Of a DNA stretch of 64,000 nt, positions 52,289 through 60,134 are shown piece by piece (position 1 is the stretch's first letter; the number at the start of each line of letters is the position of its first letter). The DNA comes from Spirosoma sp. 48-14 (lineage in GTDB: Bacteria; Bacteroidota; Bacteroidia; Cytophagales; Spirosomataceae): the NCBI RefSeq assembly GCF_001898575.1, contig NZ_MKUD01000088.1:1-64000 (forward strand), in the 5' to 3' direction. Position numbers and translations under genes: made by a program. The notes under the pieces were generated by a model. It searched no databases. It worked only from the letters and a program-made list of their open reading frames with translations, and was not told where the DNA came from.

Positions 52289-52624
52289 TTACGCGGAATT
52301 TTTAACACTGTAGTCGATAATCTTACTGATTAACGCAATCGGGATGTATTGAAATCGTTCGCTAGGCTTGATCAGCTCGCCCCACTGATTGCGCGTTCGT
52401 TCGTGCTGAATAAAATCCGTCTCGCTGTATTCGTTCCGGTTTTTCTCGCTTTGGCAGTTCAGAGCCAGTACGGTTCCATCGTCATTTATAGCCAGCAGCT
52501 TCCCGCAATGAATGATCTGGTAGCGGCCACAATGAACGACAACAAACAGGTTACGGCCTTTTAGATCGCGTAGTTGCAGGCACTTTTCAGCAACGCTATG
52601 CTCGCGGGTGAAATCTAGCTGCAT
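52289..52624 (-). CDS. Phage protein of unknown function
   Basis: 111 aa, beta-rich N-terminal half (LKGRNLFVVVHCGRYQIIHCGKLLAINDDGTVLAL). It ends just before the 52266 operator. 2-bp gap from the methyltransferase stop. No family recognised. Confidence 0.55.
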   Translation of the reverse strand: MQLDFTREHSVAEKCLQLRDLKGRNLFVVVHCGRYQIIHCGKLLAINDDGTVLALNCQSEKNRNEYSETDFIQHERTRNQWGELIKPSERFQYIPIALISKIIDYSVKNSA

Positions 52625-52626
52625 GA

Positions 52627-53517
52627 TTAATTAAAATAACGCATTGCCTGCTCACCGACCCAGCGCCCCATCGGGACGGGTACGGCATTGCCAATCAGTC
52701 GGTAACTGCTGTTTTTGCTGTCGAAATGAAAATCATCCGGGAATCCCTGCAACCGGGCATACTCCCGAACGGTAAACGGTCGCGCCCCATGGGGATTTGA
52801 TCTGTCAACTACCATTCGGGTACTTTGATCTTTCTCGTAGTGCGCTACACAGGTAGGAGCCAGTTCACCCGGTCGGTCAGGGTCGCACAGTATCGGCTTA
52901 TCTCGATATTGACCTTTCAGCCGCGCCAGTACATAATCTGGCAGGTCAATCATTGGTACGTCACGTTCCAGTATATCGCGCAGTCTGGGGCGCTTGGCGG
53001 GCTGTGGATGCATGATAAAGAACGGTTTACGGGTTCCTATCACAATCAATCGCTTGCGCTTCTGAGGTAGCCAGTTGGCCGCTTCGACCGGACAGAACAC
53101 GTTCACGTAGTAGCCCGGTAGCCGGGTCATGGCCTCCATCACGACCGGGAATTTCTTCATGCCTGGAACGTTTTCAACGACGTACATTTCAGGCTGTTCG
53201 ATTGCCACATGCCGGAAGAAATGCAGAAACAGATCCTCGCCCGTCCGGGTTTGGCTGATGTCAGCAATCGCGCTGTATTTCTTGCAGGGGTAAGTTCCTA
53301 CAATGATGTCAGATTTCGGCTGATCAAGAACCCGGCGAGCCTGTATGTCTTCATTCAGTACAGCATGTCCGAAGTAATGCGGATTCTGATTCATGCAGCC
53401 GGTAGCGTCGCTATCCAGATCAAGCGACTGAATAAAATCAACACCGCTTTGCATCATGCCGAGTTCCATGCCGCCAGCCCCGGAAAAGTAGCCTTTCCCT
53501 GTTGGTCTATAGCTCAT
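52627..53517 (-). CDS. DNA (cytosine-5) methyltransferase
   Basis: 296 aa C5-MTase. Motif I FSGAGGMELGM (11-21), motif IV with the catalytic Cys at C78 (TYPCKKYS rather than the usual PCQxFS), motif VI ENV (115-117), motif VIII QKRKR (152-156) and motif X YRLIGNAVPVPMG near the C-terminus. The target-recognition region between VIII and IX is short. No restriction endonuclease gene is adjacent, so it is an orphan enzyme that may protect phage DNA from host restriction. Confidence 0.9.
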   Translation of the reverse strand: MSYRPTGKGYFSGAGGMELGMMQSGVDFIQSLDLDSDATGCMNQNPHYFGHAVLNEDIQARRVLDQPKSDIIVGTYPCKKYSAIADISQTRTGEDLFLHFFRHVAIEQPEMYVVENVPGMKKFPVVMEAMTRLPGYYVNVFCPVEAANWLPQKRKRLIVIGTRKPFFIMHPQPAKRPRLRDILERDVPMIDLPDYVLARLKGQYRDKPILCDPDRPGELAPTCVAHYEKDQSTRMVVDRSNPHGARPFTVREYARLQGFPDDFHFDSKNSSYRLIGNAVPVPMGRWVGEQAMRYFN

Positions 53518-53977
53518 GCTGTTGCTGTTTTGATAGACGGTAGATCAGTAGGCAACCGTTGAAAACTATCCGCTTGAGGTAATTACTAGCGAATTCGGCT
53601 TCCTGAAAGATGTTATCTTTCTTTTCAGCACAGAGCATGCCTATCTGTGTAGTAATCTCTAAGTGTGCATTCATCGGTAAGCCGTCCGACAGTTTCCAAC
53701 CTGTAAAAACGAGCTTCAGGACTTCCCGCGAATTGCAGGGCCAGCCTACTAACTCGCTGGCCCATTCGCACATCTGAACCGCTACGGCTGTAACCTGTAC
53801 GGCTTCGTTCAGCAGGTTTTCTTTCGGCTCCTCGTCAATGATCGCTTTAGCGACTTCGCCTAATTCTTCCTGTAAGATCAGAATCCAGAAATACAGCTTT
53901 AGATTCTGTTTGCCCCATTTGGCAATCTGTCGCTCACGTTCAGCGACTACTAATTCAATTACCTGTTCGGTTGTCAT
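53507..53977 (-). CDS. MazG-like NTP pyrophosphohydrolase
   Basis: 156 aa. All-alpha NTP-PPase pattern: ERERQIAKWG at the start, EELGEVAKAIIDEE (the EExxE/D metal motif) near residue 37, and a second helix LLNEAVQVTAVAVQMCEW. Such phage enzymes hydrolyse dNTPs or alarmone-like nucleotides. Overlaps the methyltransferase start by 11 bp. Confidence 0.7.
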   Translation of the reverse strand: MTTEQVIELVVAERERQIAKWGKQNLKLYFWILILQEELGEVAKAIIDEEPKENLLNEAVQVTAVAVQMCEWASELVGWPCNSREVLKLVFTGWKLSDGLPMNAHLEITTQIGMLCAEKKDNIFQEAEFASNYLKRIVFNGCLLIYRLSKQQQHEL

Positions 53978-53985
53978 GTATGAGT

Positions 53986-54186
53986 TTAATAGAATGTATT
54001 ATGGACTAAGAATGTGCTATTGCACTTAGGGCATTCAACCTCTAGGTTTAAGTCTGGTATGTACTGCCCTGGCTGCGGTAGGTCTTCTTTTTCAACCGAA
54101 TCGTCATCAATCAAATCGATGTCAGCCTTGCAGTGAGGGCATACGACATCAAGCGTAATAGACCAATAGGCGTCTGATTTCAACAT
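53986..54186 (-). CDS. Small zinc-ribbon protein
   Basis: 66 aa with two CxxC pairs (CPHC near residue 16 and CPKC near 52), a zinc ribbon. Overlaps the upstream stop by 7 bp. Function unknown. Confidence 0.65.
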   Translation of the reverse strand: MLKSDAYWSITLDVVCPHCKADIDLIDDDSVEKEDLPQPGQYIPDLNLEVECPKCNSTFLVHNTFY

Positions 54187-54896
54187 GCTTTATAAGGTTT
54201 ATTGTCAAGGACTCGGTTTGCCAGTTTCAGCAGTTCAGCCGGGTGGTTTTGGTATGCGTCAGAGCTGATCAGTAGCTCACGCATCACCCAGGCATCACGA
54301 GGAAAGTCTACCTGCCGTTTAAAATCTTCGTCGGTAACGATGTCCGTCCAGTGGTCGATCTCCTGCGAGAAGGTATGCAGTACGCTTACATCGATATATT
54401 CCCCGCAATGGCCGCAACTCACAAAGTCACAATGTTCCGGGCTGCTTTCCTGCCATAGCTGAATATGATGCAACCCTTCGATGTCGTCATACTTGCCTTT
54501 CTTTTGCTGCTGGGCAAAGTGCATCAGCCCCCAGGTTACGCAGCTTTCGCAAAGGCTGCCGTATTCATCGTCCTGTACTTCTTCGATTTGATCGCCGTCA
54601 GCATCGATAAAAACCGGATAGTATAACTTGTCCTTGATGTAAAAGAACTGATAGGTTTGATGTGCCGATTCAAGCCGGTTTGCGGCCATGTCGATCAGCA
54701 GTTTAGCGTCGCCTGCCTTCGTTCGTGGGTACAGTTTCCGCTTGGCTAGTTCATAGCGCGAAGCGTTGCAGTATCCAACCTTCTGCCGACTTAAATCGCC
54801 CAGGCTGTGAATCATATTCACGACAGTTCGCGAACGCATAGGCCCATCAAGGGGCGTAATATTGCCGCCGTTGTATTTACACAGATAGTAGCTCAT
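54180..54896 (-). CDS. Phage protein with Cys pairs
   Basis: 238 aa, mixed alpha/beta. A Cys set (CESC near residue 107 and CGHC near 145) may bind zinc. No family recognised. Stop and start overlap its neighbours by 4-7 bp. Confidence 0.55.
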   Translation of the reverse strand: MSYYLCKYNGGNITPLDGPMRSRTVVNMIHSLGDLSRQKVGYCNASRYELAKRKLYPRTKAGDAKLLIDMAANRLESAHQTYQFFYIKDKLYYPVFIDADGDQIEEVQDDEYGSLCESCVTWGLMHFAQQQKKGKYDDIEGLHHIQLWQESSPEHCDFVSCGHCGEYIDVSVLHTFSQEIDHWTDIVTDEDFKRQVDFPRDAWVMRELLISSDAYQNHPAELLKLANRVLDNKPYKAC

Positions 54897-55306
54897 TGCT
54901 TTTGAGATTTGAAGTACTTCAATGCTTTTGAGAAGGTCTTGAACTCAGTGTCATTAACTCCGTCAGGAACTTTGTAATTAGCACACCAAGCCCCAACATG
55001 ATCACAGTAATAGAAGTCTTCCAGAAAAGGATACTTGCGTTTAAGCTCGGCTAGTAGTTGCGCAAACGATGAGGCATTCGATTGATCAATTTGCTTTTTA
55101 GTCGGTTTACTCATGATAAGAAATGTGAAGTACTCCACCGACCAGTAGCCAGTACCGAGGTCAGCGCAGATATGGCCGGAATTGTAAAGATTTACGATTT
55201 GGACGCGTTGTGGAAACTGGTTATTTCTCTTTCGTAGTTGCAGCGGAGCTTTATCGCTGAGCCCCGTTATAGTTGCGAAAATTTTGGGCTTATGATGATA
55301 GCTCAT
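54893..55306 (-). CDS. Phage protein of unknown function
   Basis: 137 aa, basic N-terminus, alpha/beta. ATGA overlaps on both sides. No motif recognised. Confidence 0.55.
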   Translation of the reverse strand: MSYHHKPKIFATITGLSDKAPLQLRKRNNQFPQRVQIVNLYNSGHICADLGTGYWSVEYFTFLIMSKPTKKQIDQSNASSFAQLLAELKRKYPFLEDFYYCDHVGAWCANYKVPDGVNDTEFKTFSKALKYFKSQKQ

Positions 55307-56127
55307 GCCGCACCTCCTTCCCCGCTACCGAGTAGCAGACCATTAGACCCAAGTTCCAGCGGTTTCGATAAGTCCATCAGCGCCAGATTTGCCGGGTTAA
55401 CGCCCGGATGTTCGGCCAGATATTTACTGACCTGTAGGCCGGTTTCCATCGAGAACAGCGGAACCAGATCAACGACGGGGTACTGTCGATTTTCGCCCGG
55501 TTTGTTGGACTTCACTTTCTTGATCGTCAGCGAGAAGGGTAGGAACCGGACGCTGCCGAATGCCTGCATACTACCGTCGAAGCGGTCACGCAGGTTTGGA
55601 ATCGACGTTTCAACGCCTTTGGTGCTGAACTGCCAGTAACCGAGTACCGGCACGTTTTTGATGCAGAAGCGCATCGTCAGCACATGCGCCCATTTGATGT
55701 ATTGAGCCTGACTACCTGCCTGCTGTTTCAAATAATTCTCGCAGCTCTCAATCAGATCAGGTTTGTCGCTCAGTTTGACCGACTGATAGCCGCCCTTGTG
55801 AAAGACATAGAATGTCTCACCGTCGCCGTAGGCGTAGAGTGCCCCGGCCTTATCGCGGATTTCTAACCGTTCAGTACATACGTCGTTGAAATCGTCCGAG
55901 TAGAAAAAGATCGGTAGTTCGGTCGGCTTATCGCCGTATTGTGCCGTTACCTTTTGGTCGAAGCGTGACCGAACAACGAAGTAATCCGTTGATTTGGGAA
56001 ACGCCCGGTTATCGGCGGTATAGCCCTTTTCGCCGATGCTGATACGGCCTACTTCGGGCAATGTTCGTTTGGCTGCTGGCTGCGCATTGGGTACAGCCTT
56101 TTGCAGAGGATTGTTTTGAATTCGCAT
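55303..56127 (-). CDS. Gp3-like / recombination-directionality-factor-like protein
   Basis: 274 aa. The plan GRISIGEKGY, then PKSTDYFVV, QYGDKPTELPIFF, YGDGETFYVF, LTMRFCIKNVPVLGYWQFSTKG and an SVRFLPFSLTIKK strand follows the phage family annotated as Gp3-like recombination directionality factor or hydrolase/metal-binding protein. Most relatives carry a Cys cluster in the centre that is mostly absent here. The integrase of this prophage is a tyrosine recombinase, while phiC31-type Gp3 serves serine integrases, so excision is probably not its role. Recognition is from pattern memory. Confidence 0.5.
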   Translation of the reverse strand: MRIQNNPLQKAVPNAQPAAKRTLPEVGRISIGEKGYTADNRAFPKSTDYFVVRSRFDQKVTAQYGDKPTELPIFFYSDDFNDVCTERLEIRDKAGALYAYGDGETFYVFHKGGYQSVKLSDKPDLIESCENYLKQQAGSQAQYIKWAHVLTMRFCIKNVPVLGYWQFSTKGVETSIPNLRDRFDGSMQAFGSVRFLPFSLTIKKVKSNKPGENRQYPVVDLVPLFSMETGLQVSKYLAEHPGVNPANLALMDLSKPLELGSNGLLLGSGEGGAA

Positions 56128-56148
56128 TGTCTGGATTGTTTGGAGAGG

Positions 56149-56499
56149 TTAGAAGGAGACATAAAAGCCGTTTTCGTTAGCCCATTGCTCGAAAACAGAC
56201 AGTAGGTTACTGTAATTCATGCCGTGCTTAACTTGCAGGTGTGTGAGAAACTTGGCGATGTCGGCTTGATCGAAGTCAGGTACTGGCTCAAACCAATCGG
56301 GGTTGTTATTGAGAATATCCCACACTAGGACATAGTTGAAATTGCTTTTGCAGTAGAAATAGCTATTGTTGCTATACTGGCCTTTACCAAAGTTTGGGTA
56401 AACTCTCGCGGCTTTTTCCGGGTCTTTAGGTACGCGGAGAAATATAGCTCCAGCTTTCACATTAGGCAGGTCTTTCAGGAGTTTGTAAGCGGCTGGCAT
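56149..56499 (-). CDS. Phage protein of unknown function
   Basis: 116 aa from ATG 56499 (MPAAYKLLKD). The frame is open to 56559, but the leader before 56499 (CTAAACAATCCAAACGCA) resembles the leader of the 56127 gene, so this start is chosen. Aromatic- and Asn-rich centre (YSNNSYFYCKSNFNYVLVWD). No family recognised. Confidence 0.5.
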   Translation of the reverse strand: MPAAYKLLKDLPNVKAGAIFLRVPKDPEKAARVYPNFGKGQYSNNSYFYCKSNFNYVLVWDILNNNPDWFEPVPDFDQADIAKFLTHLQVKHGMNYSNLLSVFEQWANENGFYVSF

Positions 56500-56524
56500 T
56501 GCGTTTGGATTGTTTAGAGGTGAA

Positions 56525-56737
56525 TTATTGTCTTGATCGTCTTTGTCTTGCAGCTTCAATCAGCGTATCTATTTCGTCGTAGGTTTCCGCTACGTTGCAG
56601 ACGCGATTCGGTAGCGTTATAATGGCGTGGATGTTCGGTTCGCTGGGCTGATCGTACGGTTCGACCATTACGATGTATCGCAGGCCGATAGTGACGCGCT
56701 TGCTATCGCCGTTGATTTGAGTTACACGAATGAACAT
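56525..56737 (-). CDS. Small phage protein
   Basis: 70 aa, beta-rich then helical (EIDTLIEAARQRRS). 11-bp gap to the exonuclease stop. Function unknown. Confidence 0.55.
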   Translation of the reverse strand: MFIRVTQINGDSKRVTIGLRYIVMVEPYDQPSEPNIHAIITLPNRVCNVAETYDEIDTLIEAARQRRSRQ

Positions 56738-56748
56738 GGCCTGAGTGG

Positions 56749-57699
56749 TTAGTAGGGCAGTATCGCTTCGGCAACGCCTACGGCACGATGGTGCTGACCG
56801 ATTGGGTTGCCGGGGTGAATCGTCCCGGTAAATTGATGGAATGTCTTGTTGTCAAGCTCGCCACCGTATTCGGCAGCGTAGATCGCCAGGTAATGATCGA
56901 TCAGCGCAGGCGTATAAATCGTTTTGGTCTGGTTGACCAGCGTGTAGGTCGGTTCGGTCTGGAAATCTTTCGGACTCCAGGACCAGTTTTCAGCAATTTC
57001 GAGGTGCGGGAAATTCTCCTCGAAAATCAGCTTATTAAGGGCAAGCTGCATCTGTGCCGATTTATGAATGCCGCCCGATTTAAAGTCGATGTTGACCAGC
57101 CTGCGTTCACGCTTCGTTGTTGCATCCTTCCCCTTGCCGATCTTGGTTGTTATGGTCGCATAGGCCACCAGATCGAGCGTACCGGCGATACCCATTTCGT
57201 CGCTGGCAAGCATACCCTCGATTAGAATAGGCTCAATCTCGTAATCAGCGCAGAACTTGGCGTAGCTGGTTACCGCCTTATTCAGCTTCTTCGTCCATTC
57301 GCCAGCCAGCGCAAGCGGATGATCGCACTGTAAGAGGTAGCTTCTGACCCGGTTAGCGGTATCGTTGAAATTGTACCCTTTCTGATGGTAATCGGCAAAA
57401 CAGATATGCATCAGCGTTCCGAAGTCTGCCGCCTGATCGCGCAGGATGTCGGCCTGCTGACCGTGTTTCTTGAACCATTCGATCAGGTGCGGACTCGTCG
57501 GGGTGACTTTCTTAATGAAGCTCGTTGTTGAAATGTAGAACGTGGCTTCGTCGCCGTCAATCGTATAGTAGTACCGGCTGTCGAGTGCGTCGATTCTCCG
57601 AATCGTACGGGGCTGAGCCAGCAAGACCGTCTGATTCGCGTAGATGTAGAGCAGGTTGTCTACATCGTCCATTGTGAGCATGGTATCGTTGACAGTCAT
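56749..57699 (-). CDS. PD-(D/E)XK exonuclease, RecB/Cas4-like
   Basis: 316 aa. Exonuclease marks: GTLMHICF (His of the RecB family) near residue 94, EGMLASDEMGIAGTLDLVA with the catalytic Asp near 175, NIDFKSGG with the D-x-K pair near 203 and QMQLAL after it. Such phage enzymes prepare ends for recombination. No clear RecT/Red-beta gene is adjacent. Overlaps the small membrane-protein gene by 4 bp. Confidence 0.8.
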   Translation of the reverse strand: MTVNDTMLTMDDVDNLLYIYANQTVLLAQPRTIRRIDALDSRYYYTIDGDEATFYISTTSFIKKVTPTSPHLIEWFKKHGQQADILRDQAADFGTLMHICFADYHQKGYNFNDTANRVRSYLLQCDHPLALAGEWTKKLNKAVTSYAKFCADYEIEPILIEGMLASDEMGIAGTLDLVAYATITTKIGKGKDATTKRERRLVNIDFKSGGIHKSAQMQLALNKLIFEENFPHLEIAENWSWSPKDFQTEPTYTLVNQTKTIYTPALIDHYLAIYAAEYGGELDNKTFHQFTGTIHPGNPIGQHHRAVGVAEAILPY

Positions 57700-57884
57700 G
57701 CCCGGTATTGTTTACGAAGTGCGAACAGACAGAGAATTTCCCAGACGATGAGAATGCCGAGCACGGCAAACGCGCCACCGACCTGATGAACCTGCAACAG
57801 TTTCAAACCGAGCCGACCGTACACCAGCAGGCCAGCAAAGGCCAGAAAGTCAGCGTACCGGGAGTAAGTCTTAATTTTCTTCAT
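57696..57884 (-). CDS. Small membrane protein
   Basis: 62 aa with two hydrophobic segments (FLAFAGLLVYGRLGL and AVLGILIVWEILCLFAL). Its ATG lies within the -7 region of the 57886 promoter, so the transcript would be leaderless or nearly so. Function unknown; perhaps superinfection exclusion or membrane anchoring. Confidence 0.6.
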   Translation of the reverse strand: MKKIKTYSRYADFLAFAGLLVYGRLGLKLLQVHQVGGAFAVLGILIVWEILCLFALRKQYRA

Positions 57885-57913
57885 AGTAATATTAATATTA
57901 CACTATCGAACAA
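57881..57913 (-). promoter_or_regulatory. Operator with probable promoter
   Basis: Perfect palindrome GTAATATTAATATTAC at 57886-57901. Leftward TTG (57913-57911), 22-nt spacer, TACTATGA as a weak -7 box that contains the ATG of the next gene. Confidence 0.65.
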
Positions 57914-58283
57914 GGAAAGAAACTGTTTGCAGGATTGACTGCCGTTGATCAGGGAAGGCGGTAAGAGCTGCTTTTGCGGCCTGACGTACCTGACGACGGT
58001 AGTTGTGTTCGGCTTCGCCGGTAACGATGCGAACGGCTGTGACTAACTGATTGATGATCAGTTTGCCGGGCCAGCCTAGGGGAGCCGAGTCGGAAAATTC
58101 ACCGTAGCCAACCTCCTTGCCGTGTTCGCTCACAAAATGAAAATAGGCGCGTTCATCATCGACCTTATAGCATTTGGCCCATTCCGGGCGCTGGTAGCCG
58201 TGCGTATCTACGGCTCGCATGAGGGCGATTTGCAGCAGGGCATTCATGCGTCGTTTCTGTGACTTTTTTACCTTTGTGCTCAT
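57903..58283 (-). CDS. Phage early protein of unknown function
   Basis: 126 aa. A Lys/Arg-rich start (KVKKSQKRRMN), an aromatic segment (GYQRPEWAKCYKVDDERAYFHFVSEHG) and a helical C-terminus (HNYRRQVRQAAKAALTAF). First gene after the 58.37 kb operator, with an AACAGATTAACA leader element. No family recognised. Confidence 0.55.
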   Translation of the reverse strand: MSTKVKKSQKRRMNALLQIALMRAVDTHGYQRPEWAKCYKVDDERAYFHFVSEHGKEVGYGEFSDSAPLGWPGKLIINQLVTAVRIVTGEAEHNYRRQVRQAAKAALTAFPDQRQSILQTVSFLVR

Positions 58284-58316
58284 GACACGTTATCGTGTTA
58301 ATCTGTTAGATTGTCG

Positions 58317-58345
58317 AAACGCTGTCTGCAATGCGGTCAGCGTTT
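58317..58345. repeat. Leader hairpin of the early operon
   Basis: AAACGCTG (58317-58324) pairs with CAGCGTTT (58338-58345). It lies between the 58362-58392 promoter and the first gene, so it would form in the leader RNA and might act as an attenuator. A T run follows on the plus strand only. Confidence 0.45.
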
Positions 58346-58361
58346 TTTCTATATGACACTG

Positions 58362-58392
58362 CAATAGTAATATTAATATTAACATTGCGCAA
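58362..58392 (-). promoter_or_regulatory. Promoter with embedded operator, early operon
   Basis: Leftward TTG (58392-58390), 20-nt spacer, TACTATTG (58369-58362). GTAATATTAATATTAA (58367-58382) is one base from perfect. Confidence 0.7.
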
Positions 58393-58402
58393 ATAAAAAG
58401 GT

Positions 58403-58765
58403 TTATTTTTTTTGTTTTTCCCGCAGAATATCCCTAAAGCGTTCCTGTACAAATTCTTTACTAAAGCCCTGACCGATAAGGTACTGACGGCAGGAACTCG
58501 TTTTGTAGAGCGGTTTGCCGGTTTTTCCATTCGTCTCGATTTCTCCTGATCGGGTCAGTTCCCACAGCTTAGTACTACCTACGTGCAAAAAAAGCATTGC
58601 ATCCTTTCGATTCATGTACTCGCTGTTAGTGACCGTGACGGATTCCAGCAAGTCTAAACGGTTATTGATCTCCTCATAGCTATCCACAATCCGTTCCATC
58701 GTTTGCCAGAGCGCAAGCGGCACTGCAACCATGTCAGACGTTATTTGCCGAACTCCGTTTTCCAT
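58403..58765 (-). CDS. Excisionase-like HTH protein
   Basis: 120 aa. N-terminal helices, then a MerR/Xis-type winged HTH: NRKDAMLFLHVGSTKLWELTRSGEIETN with YKTSSCRQYLIG (about residues 52-98), the pattern used by Bacteroidota excisionases. ATG 58732 is an alternative start. It lies between the Cro-like gene and the early operon, near the integrase, so a role in excision or early control is likely. Confidence 0.65.
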   Translation of the reverse strand: MENGVRQITSDMVAVPLALWQTMERIVDSYEEINNRLDLLESVTVTNSEYMNRKDAMLFLHVGSTKLWELTRSGEIETNGKTGKPLYKTSSCRQYLIGQGFSKEFVQERFRDILREKQKK

Positions 58766-59007
58766 TCTTTCAAGCCGTTTATTTGTTTCTCCAATTGATC
58801 AGCCTCGGCCCGAAGCTGAATTACGCGACTTTCGGCACTCGCAATTACTACATCCAGTATCCGAAGTCGTACGCGGTACTTATGCCCTGGACGGGGTTGT
58901 GCCGCAAAGTTTGACACAGCCTGATAGGAGACGCCAGCCTTTGAGGCTACTTCTCCATAGCCGAGTTTTTGCGTAACTGCTGAAAAATCTTTTTCGATTG
59001 TTTGCAT
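58741..59007 (-). CDS. Cro-like HTH regulator
   Basis: 88 aa from ATG 59007 (the frame is open to 59070 but those residues lack support). HTH: YGEVASKAGVSYQAVSNFAAQPRPG (about residues 17-41), then a coiled-coil helix (SRVIQLRAEADQLEKQINGLKEW). Divergent from the repressor gene, as cro is from cI. A natural candidate for binding the prophage palindromes together with the repressor. Confidence 0.65.
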   Translation of the reverse strand: MQTIEKDFSAVTQKLGYGEVASKAGVSYQAVSNFAAQPRPGHKYRVRLRILDVVIASAESRVIQLRAEADQLEKQINGLKEWKTEFGK

Positions 59008-59040
59008 AGGATTTAAACCTTTTGCTAAATTTTGTGCTAT

Positions 59041-59110
59041 GTTAATAATATACTTTGCAAATATTAACATCGAAATTATTCAACGCAAGAAAAACACATA
59101 ATAATATTAC
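59041..59110. promoter_or_regulatory. Divergent immunity control region
   Basis: Between the Cro-like and repressor genes. It holds three imperfect operator relatives: GTTAATAATATAC (59041-59053), AATATTAAC (59061-59069) and TAATAATATTAC (59099-59110). A CTTTGC -7-like end (59053-59058) points rightward to the repressor gene. Confidence 0.55.
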
Positions 59111-59114
59111 TGTT

Positions 59115-60128
59115 ATGCCTATACTCAGCCAGCAGAACCAAACATTAGCACTAACCCCCATGACGACGAATGAAAAAATCGCAGCCATACGCGATTTGAC
59201 CGGATTGAATCAAAATCGCTTTTCCAAACTGATCGGGGTCGCTCCTTCGACAATGACCCGCCTGGAACGCGGCTCGCCTAACAAACCGAGTCACGACACA
59301 CTACAAAAAATAGCCGATCATTTTGCCGAGGTTACGCTCGACTGGCTGACGGACGAAGACGACGACACATTACCTAAAACAATTACCCTCAAGCCGGGTT
59401 CTTCCATTGAGTCGTTATCGTCTCCCGATCACGAAGGACAGCGTTTTCGTCGGTTTGTTGAACGACACAAACCGAAGCTCAATCAGAATATTATTGCTGA
59501 ATCTATTGGTGTATCAAGAAATCAGGTAGGGGCTTATTACAACACAATACGGTTTCGACAGAGCGTTCAGAGTGCATTATTGGAAGGGTTGTCGAAACTC
59601 CTGGGCCGTCCTGTATCGCCCGAAGAAGTATTCGGGGCAGGCCGTAACGCTGGAACAAACGTGCCAACCAATCTAATAGCAGTACCTAAACTTTCGGTCA
59701 CTGACCGACCCAAGCTATCGACTCAGTTTCTGGGTAATCTGCAAGCCAACTTTATGCCTGCCGTTCAGATGGATAAAGTTATGTACGCGCCAAAGCAGGC
59801 CGTAACCGAGGAAAATTTCAAACGCGCCTTTGCTATCGAGATTGCAGCCGGTGACCGCATGGAGCCGCTTTATTTTCCCGGTTACTGGGTACTTGGTATT
59901 AATCTTGAACCTGCTGACTACTCCAAGCTCTACGACGGAACGGTTGCCGTGATGACCAACGACGGGCAGTTTCTGGTTAAGAAGATTGTAGCCAATAACA
60001 TTCGCACCACGGGCGTTCTTGAGCTGGGTAGCTACATTGCTGGCAGCGGTGGTTCTGTGCAGCTACGAAAATCCGATATTTCGTTAATGTTCTCAATCGC
60101 CGGAATTATTTTCGGCCTGACAGCCTAG
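59115..60128 (+). CDS. Prophage repressor, two HTH domains and dead S24-like domain
   Basis: 337 aa from ATG 59115 (ATG 59160 also possible). HTH 1: TGLNQNRFSKLIGVAPSTMTRLERG. HTH 2 candidate: NQNIIAESIGVSRNQVGAYYN near residue 130. The C-terminal 110 residues follow the LexA/CI S24 plan, but the nucleophile position reads GDRMEP (codon 59856-59858) where GDSMEP is expected; the Lys side (FLVKKI) is kept. It would dimerise but probably not self-cleave. It is the best candidate for the protein that binds the dispersed palindrome. Induction would then need an antirepressor or another switch. Confidence 0.75.
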   Translation: MPILSQQNQTLALTPMTTNEKIAAIRDLTGLNQNRFSKLIGVAPSTMTRLERGSPNKPSHDTLQKIADHFAEVTLDWLTDEDDDTLPKTITLKPGSSIESLSSPDHEGQRFRRFVERHKPKLNQNIIAESIGVSRNQVGAYYNTIRFRQSVQSALLEGLSKLLGRPVSPEEVFGAGRNAGTNVPTNLIAVPKLSVTDRPKLSTQFLGNLQANFMPAVQMDKVMYAPKQAVTEENFKRAFAIEIAAGDRMEPLYFPGYWVLGINLEPADYSKLYDGTVAVMTNDGQFLVKKIVANNIRTTGVLELGSYIAGSGGSVQLRKSDISLMFSIAGIIFGLTA

Positions 60129-60134
60129 ACCGTT

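Noticed and set aside
56749..57699. Cas4-like exonuclease as a sign of a CRISPR system
   Set aside because: No other cas gene or array is near; phage RecB-like exonucleases share these motifs.
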